From assembly GCF_900129705.1 (NCBI RefSeq), contig NZ_FQWO01000002.1, positions 372,001 to 436,000 on the forward strand: 64,000 nt of DNA, read 5' to 3'. The stretch comes from Flavobacterium granuli (GTDB taxonomy: Bacteria > Bacteroidota > Bacteroidia > Flavobacteriales > Flavobacteriaceae). A model generated the notes under the pieces. It was not told the origin of the DNA. It made no database searches and saw nothing but the letters and a program-made list of their open reading frames with translations. This document shows, one piece after another, positions 35,160 through 43,378 of the stretch. The first letter of the stretch is position 1; each line of letters opens with the position of its first letter. Both the position numbers and the translations under genes were made by a program.

Positions 35160-37361
35160 ATGAAAAAACAGGCGTTTTTGATTCTTATTTTTTTCACAAG
35201 CCTGGCCTTGTTCGCACAAGAACAGAAAAGACTCAAGGTAGGTTTGGTTTTAAGTGGAGGCGGAGCGAAAGGATTTGCACATATAGGGGTTCTTAAAGTA
35301 CTTGAAGATGCAGGTGTGAAGATTGATTTTATAGGAGGAACAAGTATGGGAGCTGTGGTGGGAGGACTCTATGCTTCGGGTTACAATGCAGCTCAGCTGG
35401 ATTCAATTTTTAGAGAAACTAATTTTGATGAATTATTAAGCGACTATATTCCGCGAGCGTCTAAGAATTTTTACGAAAAGAGAAATGATGATTTATATGC
35501 GCTTAGTTTGCCTTTTAATGATTTTAAAATAGGAATTCCAAAGGCGCTTTCTAAGGGGCTTTATAATTTTAATTTATTGAGTAGGCTTACTCGAAACGTT
35601 AGATATATTAGGAATTTCAATCAATTGCCAACTCCTTTTTTATGTATAGGCTCAAATATTGAGACGGGCGAACAGGTCATATTAGACCGCGGAAATCTAG
35701 CTCAGGCGATGATTGCCAGTGCTGCTTTTCCTTCTTTGTTTTCCCCTGTTGAAATTGATGGAAAACTGCTAGTTGACGGAGGTGTGACTAATAATTATCC
35801 TGTAGATGAAATTAAGAAGTTGGGTGCCGATGTTATTATAGGGGTCGATGTACAGAATGATTTGCTAGACCGATATTCTCTTAAAGATGCAACTAAAATC
35901 TTGGTTCAGATTACAAACCTTCATTCGATTGAGAAAATGAAGGAAAATGTAAAAAAAACAGATATTTATATAAAACCGGATATTAAAAACTATGGCGTTA
36001 TTTCCTTTGATAAAGGGAATGAAATTATAGTAAAAGGAGAAGATGCCACCTTTTCGGTTTATGAAAAAATTGAACTGTTGGTTGATCGTTCTAATAAATA
36101 TACAAAACCAAAGTTGAAGCTGGTGTCGGATTCTCTGAATATTAAAAGTATAAATTGTAATGATTTGGATAATTTTACCAGAGATTATATTATAGGTAAG
36201 CTTCGATTTAAATCGGGATCGAAAATTAGTTACAAACAACTGGAGGCTGGGATTAATAATATCAATTCGACACAAAATTTTAGTGCCATCACCTATTCGC
36301 TAAATCCGGATAACGAAGGGGATAATTTGAATCTTACGATAAAAGAGAATCCTACAAAATCGTATCTTAAGTTTGGTTTGCATTATGATGGTCTTTATAA
36401 GAGTGGGGTTTTAGTAAATCTGTCACGTAAAAAAACCTTTTTCAAGAATGATGTAGCCTCATTTGATGTTGTCTTGGGGGATAATTTCCGTTATAATTTT
36501 GACTATTATATCGAAAATGGATTCAACTTAAGTTTAGGTTTTAAGTCTTTCTTTAATCAATTTAACAAGAACATAGCTAAGGAAATTAGCGGGCTGAATC
36601 CTGATGATTTTGGAATAAAAGCGATTAATGTTGATTTTTCGGATGTGACAAATCAAGTTTATTTTCAATCCTTATTTGTTCGCAAATTTTTGTTAGGAGG
36701 GGGAATTGAGTTTAAATTTTTGAAAATTAAGTCAGAAACTCTTGCCAATGCGGATCCAATAATTGACAGAAGTACCTATGGGAGTGTTTTTGGATATTTA
36801 AAATACGATTCCTTTGATGATAAATATTTCCCTAAAAAAGGCTGGTATTTTTCTGGGGATATTCAATCCTATTTGGTATCGTCAAATTATACAAATGAGT
36901 TCAATCCTTTTTCTATAGCAAAGGCTGATTTTGGATTTGCAACAAAGGTTTTTGATAAAGTCACGATGAAATTTCAGACCGAAGCGGGTTTTTCCATAGG
37001 GAAAGAAAGTGTGCCATTTTTTAATTTTACTTTAGGAGGCTATGGTTATAATATGACAAATAATTTCAGGCATTTTTACGGGCATGATTTTTTGAGCATA
37101 ACGGCCAATAGCTATATAAAATCTTCAGCAACTATGGATTATGAGTTTTATAGAAAGAATCACATAAATTTTTCAGCTAATTTTGCTAACTTGGGAGATA
37201 AACTTTTCGAGACAGCTAATTGGGTTTCTATTCCTAAATATTCTGGTTATGCCTTTGGTTATGGCTTAGAAACGGTTATTGGTCCCATAGAAATAAAATA
37301 TTCCTGGTCTCCTGAGAGTTCAAAAAGCTATACTTGGATTAGTGTTGGATTTTTATTTTAA
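35160..37361 (+). CDS. Patatin-like phospholipase with outer membrane barrel
   Basis: The 733-residue protein has a signal peptide (cut near LFAQ, residue 19), then a patatin domain with the oxyanion motif LSGGGAKGFAHIG, the nucleophile GGTSMGAVVGG, and the catalytic Asp in VDGGVTNNYPVD. After residue ~330 comes a POTRA-like linker and a C-terminal BamA/TamA-like 16-strand barrel ending in SYTWISVGFLF. The layout matches PlpD-type patatins. The enzyme is probably exposed at or secreted through the outer membrane. It lies 57 nt after uvrC. Confidence 0.9.
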   Translation: MKKQAFLILIFFTSLALFAQEQKRLKVGLVLSGGGAKGFAHIGVLKVLEDAGVKIDFIGGTSMGAVVGGLYASGYNAAQLDSIFRETNFDELLSDYIPRASKNFYEKRNDDLYALSLPFNDFKIGIPKALSKGLYNFNLLSRLTRNVRYIRNFNQLPTPFLCIGSNIETGEQVILDRGNLAQAMIASAAFPSLFSPVEIDGKLLVDGGVTNNYPVDEIKKLGADVIIGVDVQNDLLDRYSLKDATKILVQITNLHSIEKMKENVKKTDIYIKPDIKNYGVISFDKGNEIIVKGEDATFSVYEKIELLVDRSNKYTKPKLKLVSDSLNIKSINCNDLDNFTRDYIIGKLRFKSGSKISYKQLEAGINNINSTQNFSAITYSLNPDNEGDNLNLTIKENPTKSYLKFGLHYDGLYKSGVLVNLSRKKTFFKNDVASFDVVLGDNFRYNFDYYIENGFNLSLGFKSFFNQFNKNIAKEISGLNPDDFGIKAINVDFSDVTNQVYFQSLFVRKFLLGGGIEFKFLKIKSETLANADPIIDRSTYGSVFGYLKYDSFDDKYFPKKGWYFSGDIQSYLVSSNYTNEFNPFSIAKADFGFATKVFDKVTMKFQTEAGFSIGKESVPFFNFTLGGYGYNMTNNFRHFYGHDFLSITANSYIKSSATMDYEFYRKNHINFSANFANLGDKLFETANWVSIPKYSGYAFGYGLETVIGPIEIKYSWSPESSKSYTWISVGFLF

Positions 37362-37400
37362 ATTTAATTTATTTTAATAAAAATTCCGATATTTGTTATC

Positions 37401-37466
37401 ATGAAAACAACTTGGAGCGGTTTATTAGGATATCTGCAATTTCTTATCAAGAGGAATCCAGAGTAA
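37401..37466 (+). CDS. Possible 21-residue leader peptide upstream of hmgA
   Basis: An ATG frame encodes 21 residues, MKTTWSGLLGYLQFLIKRNP and E, containing Trp, Tyr and Phe. It lies 84 nt before hmgA and is preceded by GATATTTG, one base from the -7 consensus. A hairpin follows at 37492-37523. There is no homology evidence, so it may be a chance frame. Confidence 0.25.
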   Translation: MKTTWSGLLGYLQFLIKRNPE

Positions 37467-37491
37467 AGTAGGTGTTTTTTTGATTTAATTC

Positions 37492-37523
37492 GAAAGCTTG
37501 GTTTTGTAAGAAAACGAGCTTTC
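37492..37523 (+). promoter_or_regulatory. Hairpin in the hmgA leader
   Basis: GAAAGCT at 37492-37498 pairs with AGCTTTC at 37517-37523; the interior TTTT/AAAA adds four pairs. It sits 28 nt before the hmgA start. It is followed by TGTCTTT, so it is a weak terminator at best and could act in attenuation or mRNA stability. Confidence 0.35.
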
Positions 37524-37550
37524 TGTCTTTAACTTTTAAACAGAAAAAAC

Positions 37551-38708
37551 ATGCCTTTATATCATAAATTAGGGAGTTTTCCCCAAAAAAGACACACACA
37601 ATTTGAAAAACCCAATGGGGGTTTGTATTACGAACAACTTTTTGGAACAGAGGGTTTTCACGGTCATTCTTCTTTGCTTTACCATGTACACAGACCAACA
37701 CAAATTAAAGAAATTACCAAATCATATTCAGTTGAGCCTAAAATTGCGATTGGGAAAAATATAAAATCCTTATTGCTAAAAGGGTTTGAATTAAAAGCTG
37801 AAGATGATTTTCTGGACAGCCGAAAAGCAATGCTGGTCAATAAAGACTGTGTAATAGGATTAGCCGCACCCAAACAATCTTTGCGGGATTATTTCTATAA
37901 AAATGCCGATGCCGATGAAATGATTTTCATTCACAAAGGAAAAGGGAAATTGCGCACGATGATGGGAAATATTCCATTTGAATACGGTGATTATTTGATT
38001 ATTCCACGCGGGATGATTTATCAAATAGATTTTGAAACTTCAGAAAACAGACTTTTCTACGTAGAGTCTTTCGCTCCGTTTTACACTCCAAAACGTTATA
38101 AAAATGAGTCAGGGCAGCATCTAGAGCATGCTCCATTTTGTGAACGCGATTTTATTTTGCCAAATGAATTGGAAACGCATGACGAAAAAGGGGATTTTCT
38201 GATCAAAATAAAAAAAGAAGGAATGATGCATGAAGTCGTGTATGCAACGCATCCTTTTGACGTAGTAGGTTGGGATGGATATAACTTTCCTTATGGATTC
38301 AGTATTCATAATTTCGAGCCTATAACAGGACGCGTTCATCAACCGCCACCGGTTCATCAGACATTTGAAACAGCTGCTTTTGTGGTTTGTTCTTTCGTTC
38401 CACGATTGTACGATTACCATCCAAAAGCAATCCCGGCGCCTTATAATCACAGCAATATTGATAGTGACGAGGTTTTGTATTATGTAGATGGTGACTTCAT
38501 GAGTCGCAATAATATTGAGCAAGGTCATATTACTTTGCATCCAAAAGGAATTCCACACGGACCGGCACCCGGAGCAATGGAACGAAGTATTGGTCAGACG
38601 ATAACCCACGAATTGGCAGTTATGGTCGATACCTTTCGTCCGCTGATGGTTACTGAAGAAGCAATGGGACTAGACGATGGACAGTACTATAAATCTTGGG
38701 TAGAGTAG
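37551..38708 (+). CDS. hmgA: Homogentisate 1,2-dioxygenase
   Basis: The enzyme opens the ring of homogentisate in tyrosine catabolism. The 385-residue cupin-type protein starts MPLYHKLGSFPQKRHTQFEK and carries GFHGHSSLLYHVHRPTQI, VESFAPFYTPKRYKNESGQH, and the metal region YNHSNIDSDEVLYY with the later IPHGPAPGAM. The Asp-Glu pair in the iron site is offset by one residue from the usual His-x5-Glu. The length is shorter than the ~440-residue Pseudomonas and human enzymes but normal for this lineage. hppD, the preceding step, is 220 nt downstream. Confidence 0.93.
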   Translation: MPLYHKLGSFPQKRHTQFEKPNGGLYYEQLFGTEGFHGHSSLLYHVHRPTQIKEITKSYSVEPKIAIGKNIKSLLLKGFELKAEDDFLDSRKAMLVNKDCVIGLAAPKQSLRDYFYKNADADEMIFIHKGKGKLRTMMGNIPFEYGDYLIIPRGMIYQIDFETSENRLFYVESFAPFYTPKRYKNESGQHLEHAPFCERDFILPNELETHDEKGDFLIKIKKEGMMHEVVYATHPFDVVGWDGYNFPYGFSIHNFEPITGRVHQPPPVHQTFETAAFVVCSFVPRLYDYHPKAIPAPYNHSNIDSDEVLYYVDGDFMSRNNIEQGHITLHPKGIPHGPAPGAMERSIGQTITHELAVMVDTFRPLMVTEEAMGLDDGQYYKSWVE

Positions 38709-38736
38709 TCATTGCGAGGAACAAAGCAATTTCACT
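38709..38736. repeat. REP-like TCATTGCGAGGAAC repeat
   Basis: Immediately after the hmgA stop lies TCATTGCGAGGAACAAAGCA followed by ATTTCACT. It contains imperfect ATTGC/GCAAT pairing. This resembles a dispersed Bacteroidota repeat of the form TCATTGCGAGGAACGAAGCA, from memory. Confidence 0.5.
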
Positions 38737-38778
38737 TAGTGTATCACATTTTAGAGGTCTTATATTTAAAAATAATTA

Positions 38779-38865
38779 GGAGCTATTCCTGCTATCCGTT
38801 GCAATCTTTATAATCCTGAAACAAATTCAGGAATATAAAGGATTTTCACTGCTATCAGGGCTAGG
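38779..38865 (+). repeat. Structured dispersed repeat, copy A
   Basis: This 87-nt element has a conserved frame: GGAGCTATTCC at the 5' end, CTTT and AAAG around a central hairpin, and AAAGGAT to GGGCTA at the 3' end. The outer arms pair as AGC/GCT and CCTG (38788-38791)/CAGG (38856-38859) with a TATT bulge. The inner hairpin pairs CTTTATA with TATAAAG and TCCTGAA with TTCAGGA. A second copy is at 50352-50454 with different stem sequences but the same frame. Confidence 0.7.
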
Positions 38866-38928
38866 CTTTAGAACAATCAACAACATTTTCGGAAATTATA
38901 AGCACTTCCGATTCAAAACAATAAAACA

Positions 38929-40089
38929 ATGGCAAAAGAAGTAAAATCAGTAGAATACGGACTAGAAAAAATATTTGAAGGAGCACAAGATTTCCTTCCT
39001 TTATTAGGAACGGATTATGTAGAATTCTACGTAGGAAATGCAAAACAATCGGCACATTATTATAAAACGGCTTTTGGTTATCAGTCGTTGGCTTATGCCG
39101 GATTAGAAACAGGAATAAAGGACAGGACATCTTATGTGTTGAAACAAGATAAGATTCGCATTGTGTTGACTACGCCATTAACTCAGGATTCTCCTATAAA
39201 CGAACATTTGAGAAAACATGGTGACGGGGTAAAAGTGGCTGCACTTTGGGTGGAAGATGCAACGAGTGCTTATGAAGAAACTATGAAACGTGGAGCCCGT
39301 TCTTTTATGGAGCCTACTGTTGAAAAAGATGAGTTTGGTGAAGTAGTACGTTCCGGGATTTATACCTATGGAGAAACCGTTCATATTTTTGTAGAAAGAA
39401 AAAATTACAATGGAGTTTTCTTGCCTGGATATAAGGAATGGAAATCAGATTATAATCCGGAACCAACGGGTCTAAAATATATAGATCATATGGTAGGGAA
39501 TGTAGGCTGGAATGAGATGAATACTTGGGTAAAGTTTTATGAAGACGTAATGGGATTTGTGAACTTCCTTTCTTTTGATGATAAACAAATCAATACGGAG
39601 TATTCTGCTTTGATGAGTAAGGTAATGTCAAATGGTAACGGACGTATTAAATTCCCGATCAATGAACCTGCCGAAGGAAAGAAAAAATCGCAAATTGAAG
39701 AATATCTTGATTTTTATGGCGGTCCTGGAATTCAGCACATTGCCATTGCTACAGATGATATCATTAAAACGGTATCACAACTGAAAGCACGCGGAGTTGA
39801 ATTTTTATCAGCACCACCGCATACTTATTATGAGGCAATCCCGGAACGATTAGGAGAGCACATGAAAATGATGAAAGAGGATTTAAATGAAATTGAAAAG
39901 TTAGCGATTATGGTTGATGCAGATGAAGAAGGCTATTTGCTGCAAATATTTACAAAGCCTGTACAAGACAGGCCGACTTTATTCTTTGAAATTATTCAAA
40001 GAATGGGAGCTAAAGGTTTTGGTGCTGGGAATTTTAAAGCCCTATTTGAATCTATAGAAAGAGAACAACAATTGCGAGGAACGCTGTAA
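38929..40089 (+). CDS. hppD: 4-hydroxyphenylpyruvate dioxygenase
   Basis: The enzyme makes homogentisate from 4-hydroxyphenylpyruvate, the substrate of the upstream hmgA. The 386-residue protein has two glyoxalase-fold halves; iron ligands are the His in YIDHMVGNV, the His in GIQHIAIATDDI and the Glu in LFFEIIQRMGAKGFG. The C-terminal GFGAGNFKALFESIEREQQL is the family end. The length is normal. The two genes are separated by dispersed repeats. Confidence 0.95.
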   Translation: MAKEVKSVEYGLEKIFEGAQDFLPLLGTDYVEFYVGNAKQSAHYYKTAFGYQSLAYAGLETGIKDRTSYVLKQDKIRIVLTTPLTQDSPINEHLRKHGDGVKVAALWVEDATSAYEETMKRGARSFMEPTVEKDEFGEVVRSGIYTYGETVHIFVERKNYNGVFLPGYKEWKSDYNPEPTGLKYIDHMVGNVGWNEMNTWVKFYEDVMGFVNFLSFDDKQINTEYSALMSKVMSNGNGRIKFPINEPAEGKKKSQIEEYLDFYGGPGIQHIAIATDDIIKTVSQLKARGVEFLSAPPHTYYEAIPERLGEHMKMMKEDLNEIEKLAIMVDADEEGYLLQIFTKPVQDRPTLFFEIIQRMGAKGFGAGNFKALFESIEREQQLRGTL

Positions 40090-40197
40090 AAAAGTTTTTT
40101 TTTTACATTATGTGAAAAAATAAGCAAATGTTGGCGAGTTGTTTGGTAAATGTTGTGTTAAACTTTATTTTTAGAAAAAATAACTTGATTTATTGGC

Positions 40198-40205
40198 TAC
40201 CTTTG
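40198..40205 (+). promoter_or_regulatory. -7 element TACCTTTG of the candidate small transcript
   Basis: An exact TANNTTTG match in the gap between hppD and the DUF3108 gene, about 180 nt before the latter. A terminator follows at 40288-40321. No -33 TTG was found at the usual distance. Confidence 0.5.
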
Positions 40206-40321
40206 CACTCGCAAAATGGAAGGGGTGGTTTCCTTCCGAATTGATATAAATTTCATAATTTATAGTTTTTTGGTTAGTTAATAGCATGAAAACTCAGTCA
40301 TTATTTGACTGAGTTTTTTTG
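40206..40321 (+). ncRNA. Candidate small RNA or tiny-peptide transcript
   Basis: Between an exact -7 element and a strong terminator lie about 110 nt with no annotated gene. Near the 5' end GGAAGG and CCTTCC pair around an 8-nt loop. The same stretch also holds an ATG frame of 21 residues (40216-40281, MEGVVSFRIDINFIIYSFLV and S), so a small peptide is an alternative. Neither is supported by homology I can recall. Confidence 0.4.
40288..40321 (+). terminator. Terminator upstream of the DUF3108 gene
   Basis: AAAACTCAGTCA and TGACTGAGTTTT form a perfect 12-bp stem, followed by T-rich sequence. It lies before, not after, the next annotated gene, so it closes a short upstream transcript or acts as an attenuator. 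Confidence 0.85.
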
Positions 40322-40379
40322 TTTTGATATATTTTGGAACTAAATTTGCTATTCTCTCAATAAATAGACAAAGTAAATT

Positions 40380-41150
40380 ATGAAAAAAATAATACTATTC
40401 TTGATATTGATATTAACCGTAGGTTTTGATTCTCGAAGTGATGAAGCATATGATACTGGAGAATGGTTTAAGTTTCGTATTCATTATGGATTTATAAATG
40501 CCGGTTTTGCTACGCTGGAAGTAAAAGATGCGGTTGTAAATAATAAAAAAGCTTTTCGTGTCATTGGGAAAGGCTATACTACTGGAGTGTCCCGATTCTT
40601 TTTTAAAGTTGATGATTTATACGAAAGCTATATAGACAAGGATTCTGGAAATCCATATCAATTTGTTAGAAAAATCAACGAAGGAGGATATACAAAGAAT
40701 CAAGAAGGTTTTTTTAATCACGCTGCTAATAAGGTTCTTGTAAAAGACTATAAAAATAAAAGCGAAAACACTTTTACGGTTCCAAAAAACACTCAGGATA
40801 TTCTGTCAGCTTTTTATTACTTACGTAATTATCCGGGCATTGATAAAATTAAATTGGGCGAATTCATTGCAATTGACATGTTTTTTGACGGCGAAACCAC
40901 AAAATTTAAGTTAAAATTTATAGGTCGTGAAGATATTACAACTAAATTTGGCGTTGTGTCTTCGATGGTCTTCAGGCCTTTGGTCCAGTCAGGACGTGTT
41001 TTTAAAGAACAAGAAAGTTTAACAGTTTGGATTTCAGACGATGGCAATAGATTGCCCGTTCGAATAAAAGCGGATCTGGCCGTAGGTTCAATTAAAGCAG
41101 ATTTGGATGCATTTAAAGGCCTAAACAATCCGTTTAAAATAAAAATGTAA
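40380..41150 (+). CDS. DUF3108 domain-containing protein
   Basis: The 256-residue protein has a signal peptide and a beta-rich domain: GEWFKFRIHYGFINAGFATL near the N-terminus and LTVWISDDGNRLPVRIKADL near the C-terminus are DUF3108 features. It is probably periplasmic. The function is unknown. Its stop overlaps the start of kynA (TAATG), which suggests coupling. Confidence 0.85.
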   Translation: MKKIILFLILILTVGFDSRSDEAYDTGEWFKFRIHYGFINAGFATLEVKDAVVNNKKAFRVIGKGYTTGVSRFFFKVDDLYESYIDKDSGNPYQFVRKINEGGYTKNQEGFFNHAANKVLVKDYKNKSENTFTVPKNTQDILSAFYYLRNYPGIDKIKLGEFIAIDMFFDGETTKFKLKFIGREDITTKFGVVSSMVFRPLVQSGRVFKEQESLTVWISDDGNRLPVRIKADLAVGSIKADLDAFKGLNNPFKIKM

Positions 41151-42082
41151 TGAATATTAGTGAGAATACAGAAGCTATTTTAAAGCAAATAGAGCTTAAA
41201 TACGAATCTATAAATCAAAAAACAGAAACGCATCTTGAAGGATTACTTTGGTCTAAGCCCATTACTTATTGGGATTACATTCAAACAGATGCTTTGCTAA
41301 ATCTGCAAATTCAAAGAACAACTCTTCCTGATGAAATGGTTTTTATTATGTACCATCAGGTCAATGAGCTGATGTTTAAAATGATTCTTTGGGAGATGCA
41401 TCAGATTTCGTATTCTCAGGATATTAAAACTGATTTTTTTACCGAAAGATTGACTAGAATCAGTCGCTATTTTGATATGTTAACTACTTCTTTTGACATA
41501 ATGGGCGACGGAATGGAAGTAGATCAGTATCTGAAATTTAGAAACACATTGACTCCTGCTTCTGGTTTTCAAAGTGCCCAATACCGCTTAATTGAATTTT
41601 CTTCAACAGATTTGATAAACCTTATTGACCACCGTTATAGAAATTCTATTGATAGAAATACGCCTTATGAGCATGCCTTTGAGCATTTGTATTGGCAGGC
41701 AGCTGGCAAAGATTATCAAACGGGTAAAAAATCCTTTTTGTTAGAAGAGTTTGAAAGAAAATACAAAGGGGTTTTCTTGAGACATATGGAGGAATATAAT
41801 ACCATAAATATTTGGCAAAAGTTTAAACAACTTCCGGAGGTAGATCAAAAAAATCCAGAATTGATACAAGCCATGCGTCATTTTGATCATACTGTAAATA
41901 TTACGTGGGTTATGGGACATTTGAATGCTGCTAGAAAATACATAGATAACGGACAAGGTACTGGCGAGGCTACCGGAGGAAGTGATTGGAAAAAATACAT
42001 GCATCCAAAACACCAAAGAAGAATTTTTTTTCCTGAACTCTGGAATGCAGAGGAATTAGCAAATTGGGGTGTGGAAAAATAG
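41150..42082 (+). CDS. kynA: Tryptophan 2,3-dioxygenase
   Basis: The heme enzyme opens the indole ring of tryptophan in the kynurenine pathway. The 310-residue protein has TYWDYIQTDALLNLQ, DEMVFIMYHQVNELMFKMIL and, near the C-terminus, NITWVMGHLNAARKYI followed by GTGEATGGSDWKKYM. The length is somewhat longer than the Xanthomonas enzyme. It sits close to the tyrosine catabolic genes, so aromatic amino acid breakdown is clustered here. Confidence 0.92.
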   Translation: MNISENTEAILKQIELKYESINQKTETHLEGLLWSKPITYWDYIQTDALLNLQIQRTTLPDEMVFIMYHQVNELMFKMILWEMHQISYSQDIKTDFFTERLTRISRYFDMLTTSFDIMGDGMEVDQYLKFRNTLTPASGFQSAQYRLIEFSSTDLINLIDHRYRNSIDRNTPYEHAFEHLYWQAAGKDYQTGKKSFLLEEFERKYKGVFLRHMEEYNTINIWQKFKQLPEVDQKNPELIQAMRHFDHTVNITWVMGHLNAARKYIDNGQGTGEATGGSDWKKYMHPKHQRRIFFPELWNAEELANWGVEK

Positions 42083-42107
42083 GTTGAATTAAAAAAAGAA
42101 GTGAAGT

Positions 42108-43328
42108 TTGAAAAAAGTATTGGTATTTATTTTAATAGTTTCGTCTGTATTATCGTGCAAAAAATCCGAAAAGGAACTTGCTGTAAAGCCCATTAAAGTT
42201 GTTGTGGAAAAATCTGATTTCGGATTCAATTTTTCTGATTTTAATGTGGTACAGGATACGATAAAAAAAGGAGATACTTTTGGAACCATCTTAGATAAAC
42301 AAAATATTGGTGATCGCAGAATATTTGAGATTGTACAAAGTGTAAAGGATACTTTTAATGTGAGGTCAATTCGACCTAATAAAGCCTATACAATTCTTAG
42401 GAATAAGGATAAAAACAATAAAGTACAAGCTTTTATATACCAGCCGGATGCGTTGAGTTATTATGTTATTGATTTTAGAGACAGTGCGGTAGTGGCTTAT
42501 AAAAAGACAAGACCTGTAACAATCAAACGAAGAACTATAGGGGGAGTTTTGAAAGGATCTTTGTCGGAAACCCTTGGGAATTCAGGTGTTGAGGCTGCTT
42601 TGGCGAGTCGAATTACAAAAATATATTCTTGGTCTATTGACTTTTTCAAGTTAAAAAAAGGCGACAGATTTGCAATTACTTTCACCGAAAGGTTTATCAA
42701 TGATTCTGTTTATGATGGAGTTGAGGATTTGGAAGCTTCTTTTTTTGAATATAAAGGAAAAATTATTTATGCCTTCCCTTTTGCTCAGGATCCTTCGTCA
42801 GGAAAAATTGAATATTATGATGAAGAAGGAAAAACACTAAAAAATTTCTTCCTCAAAACACCTATAAAATTTAGTAGATTAACTTCTCGATTTTCAATGA
42901 ACCGTTTTCATCCCGTTCAAAAAAGATGGAAGGCTCATAAAGGGACTGACTATGCAGCTCCAACTGGAACACCTATTTCTACTACAGCATCTGGGATTGT
43001 AGAAAAAACAGGTTATACTGCTGGTAATGGGAATTATGTTAAAGTAAAGCACAACGGGACTTATTCTACTCAGTATTTACATATGTCTAAAATTTTGGTG
43101 CGACGCGGACAACGTGTTAATCAGGGAGATGTCATTGGTAGGGTAGGAAGTACAGGTTTGGCTACGGGTCCACATGTGTGCTACCGATTCTGGAAGAATG
43201 GGGTGCAAGTCGATGCTTTAAGACTTAATTTGCCAAGCGGAGAACCGATGGTAGGTAAAAACAAGGAACTTTTTTTGAAAAAGATAGAACCTTTAAAGTT
43301 TGAATTGGACAGTGTTGCTAATTTGTAA
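42108..43328 (+). CDS. M23 family metallopeptidase, lipoprotein
   Basis: The start is a TTG at 42108; it gives a lipoprotein signal peptide MKKVLVFILIVSSVLSCKK with lipobox VLSC. No ATG start in frame lies upstream, and the signal argues for this one. The C-terminal M23 domain has HKGTDYAAPTG (H-x3-D zinc motif), YLHMSKILVRRGQRV, and GPHVCYRFW, where Cys stands at the zinc His of the usual HxH. The product is predicted to hydrolyse peptidoglycan cross-bridges at the cell envelope, if active. The region before it (about 60-270) is of opacity-like unknown fold. Confidence 0.88.
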   Translation: MKKVLVFILIVSSVLSCKKSEKELAVKPIKVVVEKSDFGFNFSDFNVVQDTIKKGDTFGTILDKQNIGDRRIFEIVQSVKDTFNVRSIRPNKAYTILRNKDKNNKVQAFIYQPDALSYYVIDFRDSAVVAYKKTRPVTIKRRTIGGVLKGSLSETLGNSGVEAALASRITKIYSWSIDFFKLKKGDRFAITFTERFINDSVYDGVEDLEASFFEYKGKIIYAFPFAQDPSSGKIEYYDEEGKTLKNFFLKTPIKFSRLTSRFSMNRFHPVQKRWKAHKGTDYAAPTGTPISTTASGIVEKTGYTAGNGNYVKVKHNGTYSTQYLHMSKILVRRGQRVNQGDVIGRVGSTGLATGPHVCYRFWKNGVQVDALRLNLPSGEPMVGKNKELFLKKIEPLKFELDSVANL

Positions 43329-43378
43329 TTATTGATCTGTTATTTTTTTTGGTTTTCGAAAATTCTAAAAATAAATTA

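Noticed and set aside
38121..38609. 162-residue minus-strand frame opposite hmgA
   Set aside because: Shadow frame inside a well-supported dioxygenase gene, no recognisable motif.
38779..38865. Structured repeat as an intrinsic terminator of hmgA
   Set aside because: The hairpin is followed by GGATTTTCACT rather than a T-tract, and the conserved flanks extend well beyond a terminator.
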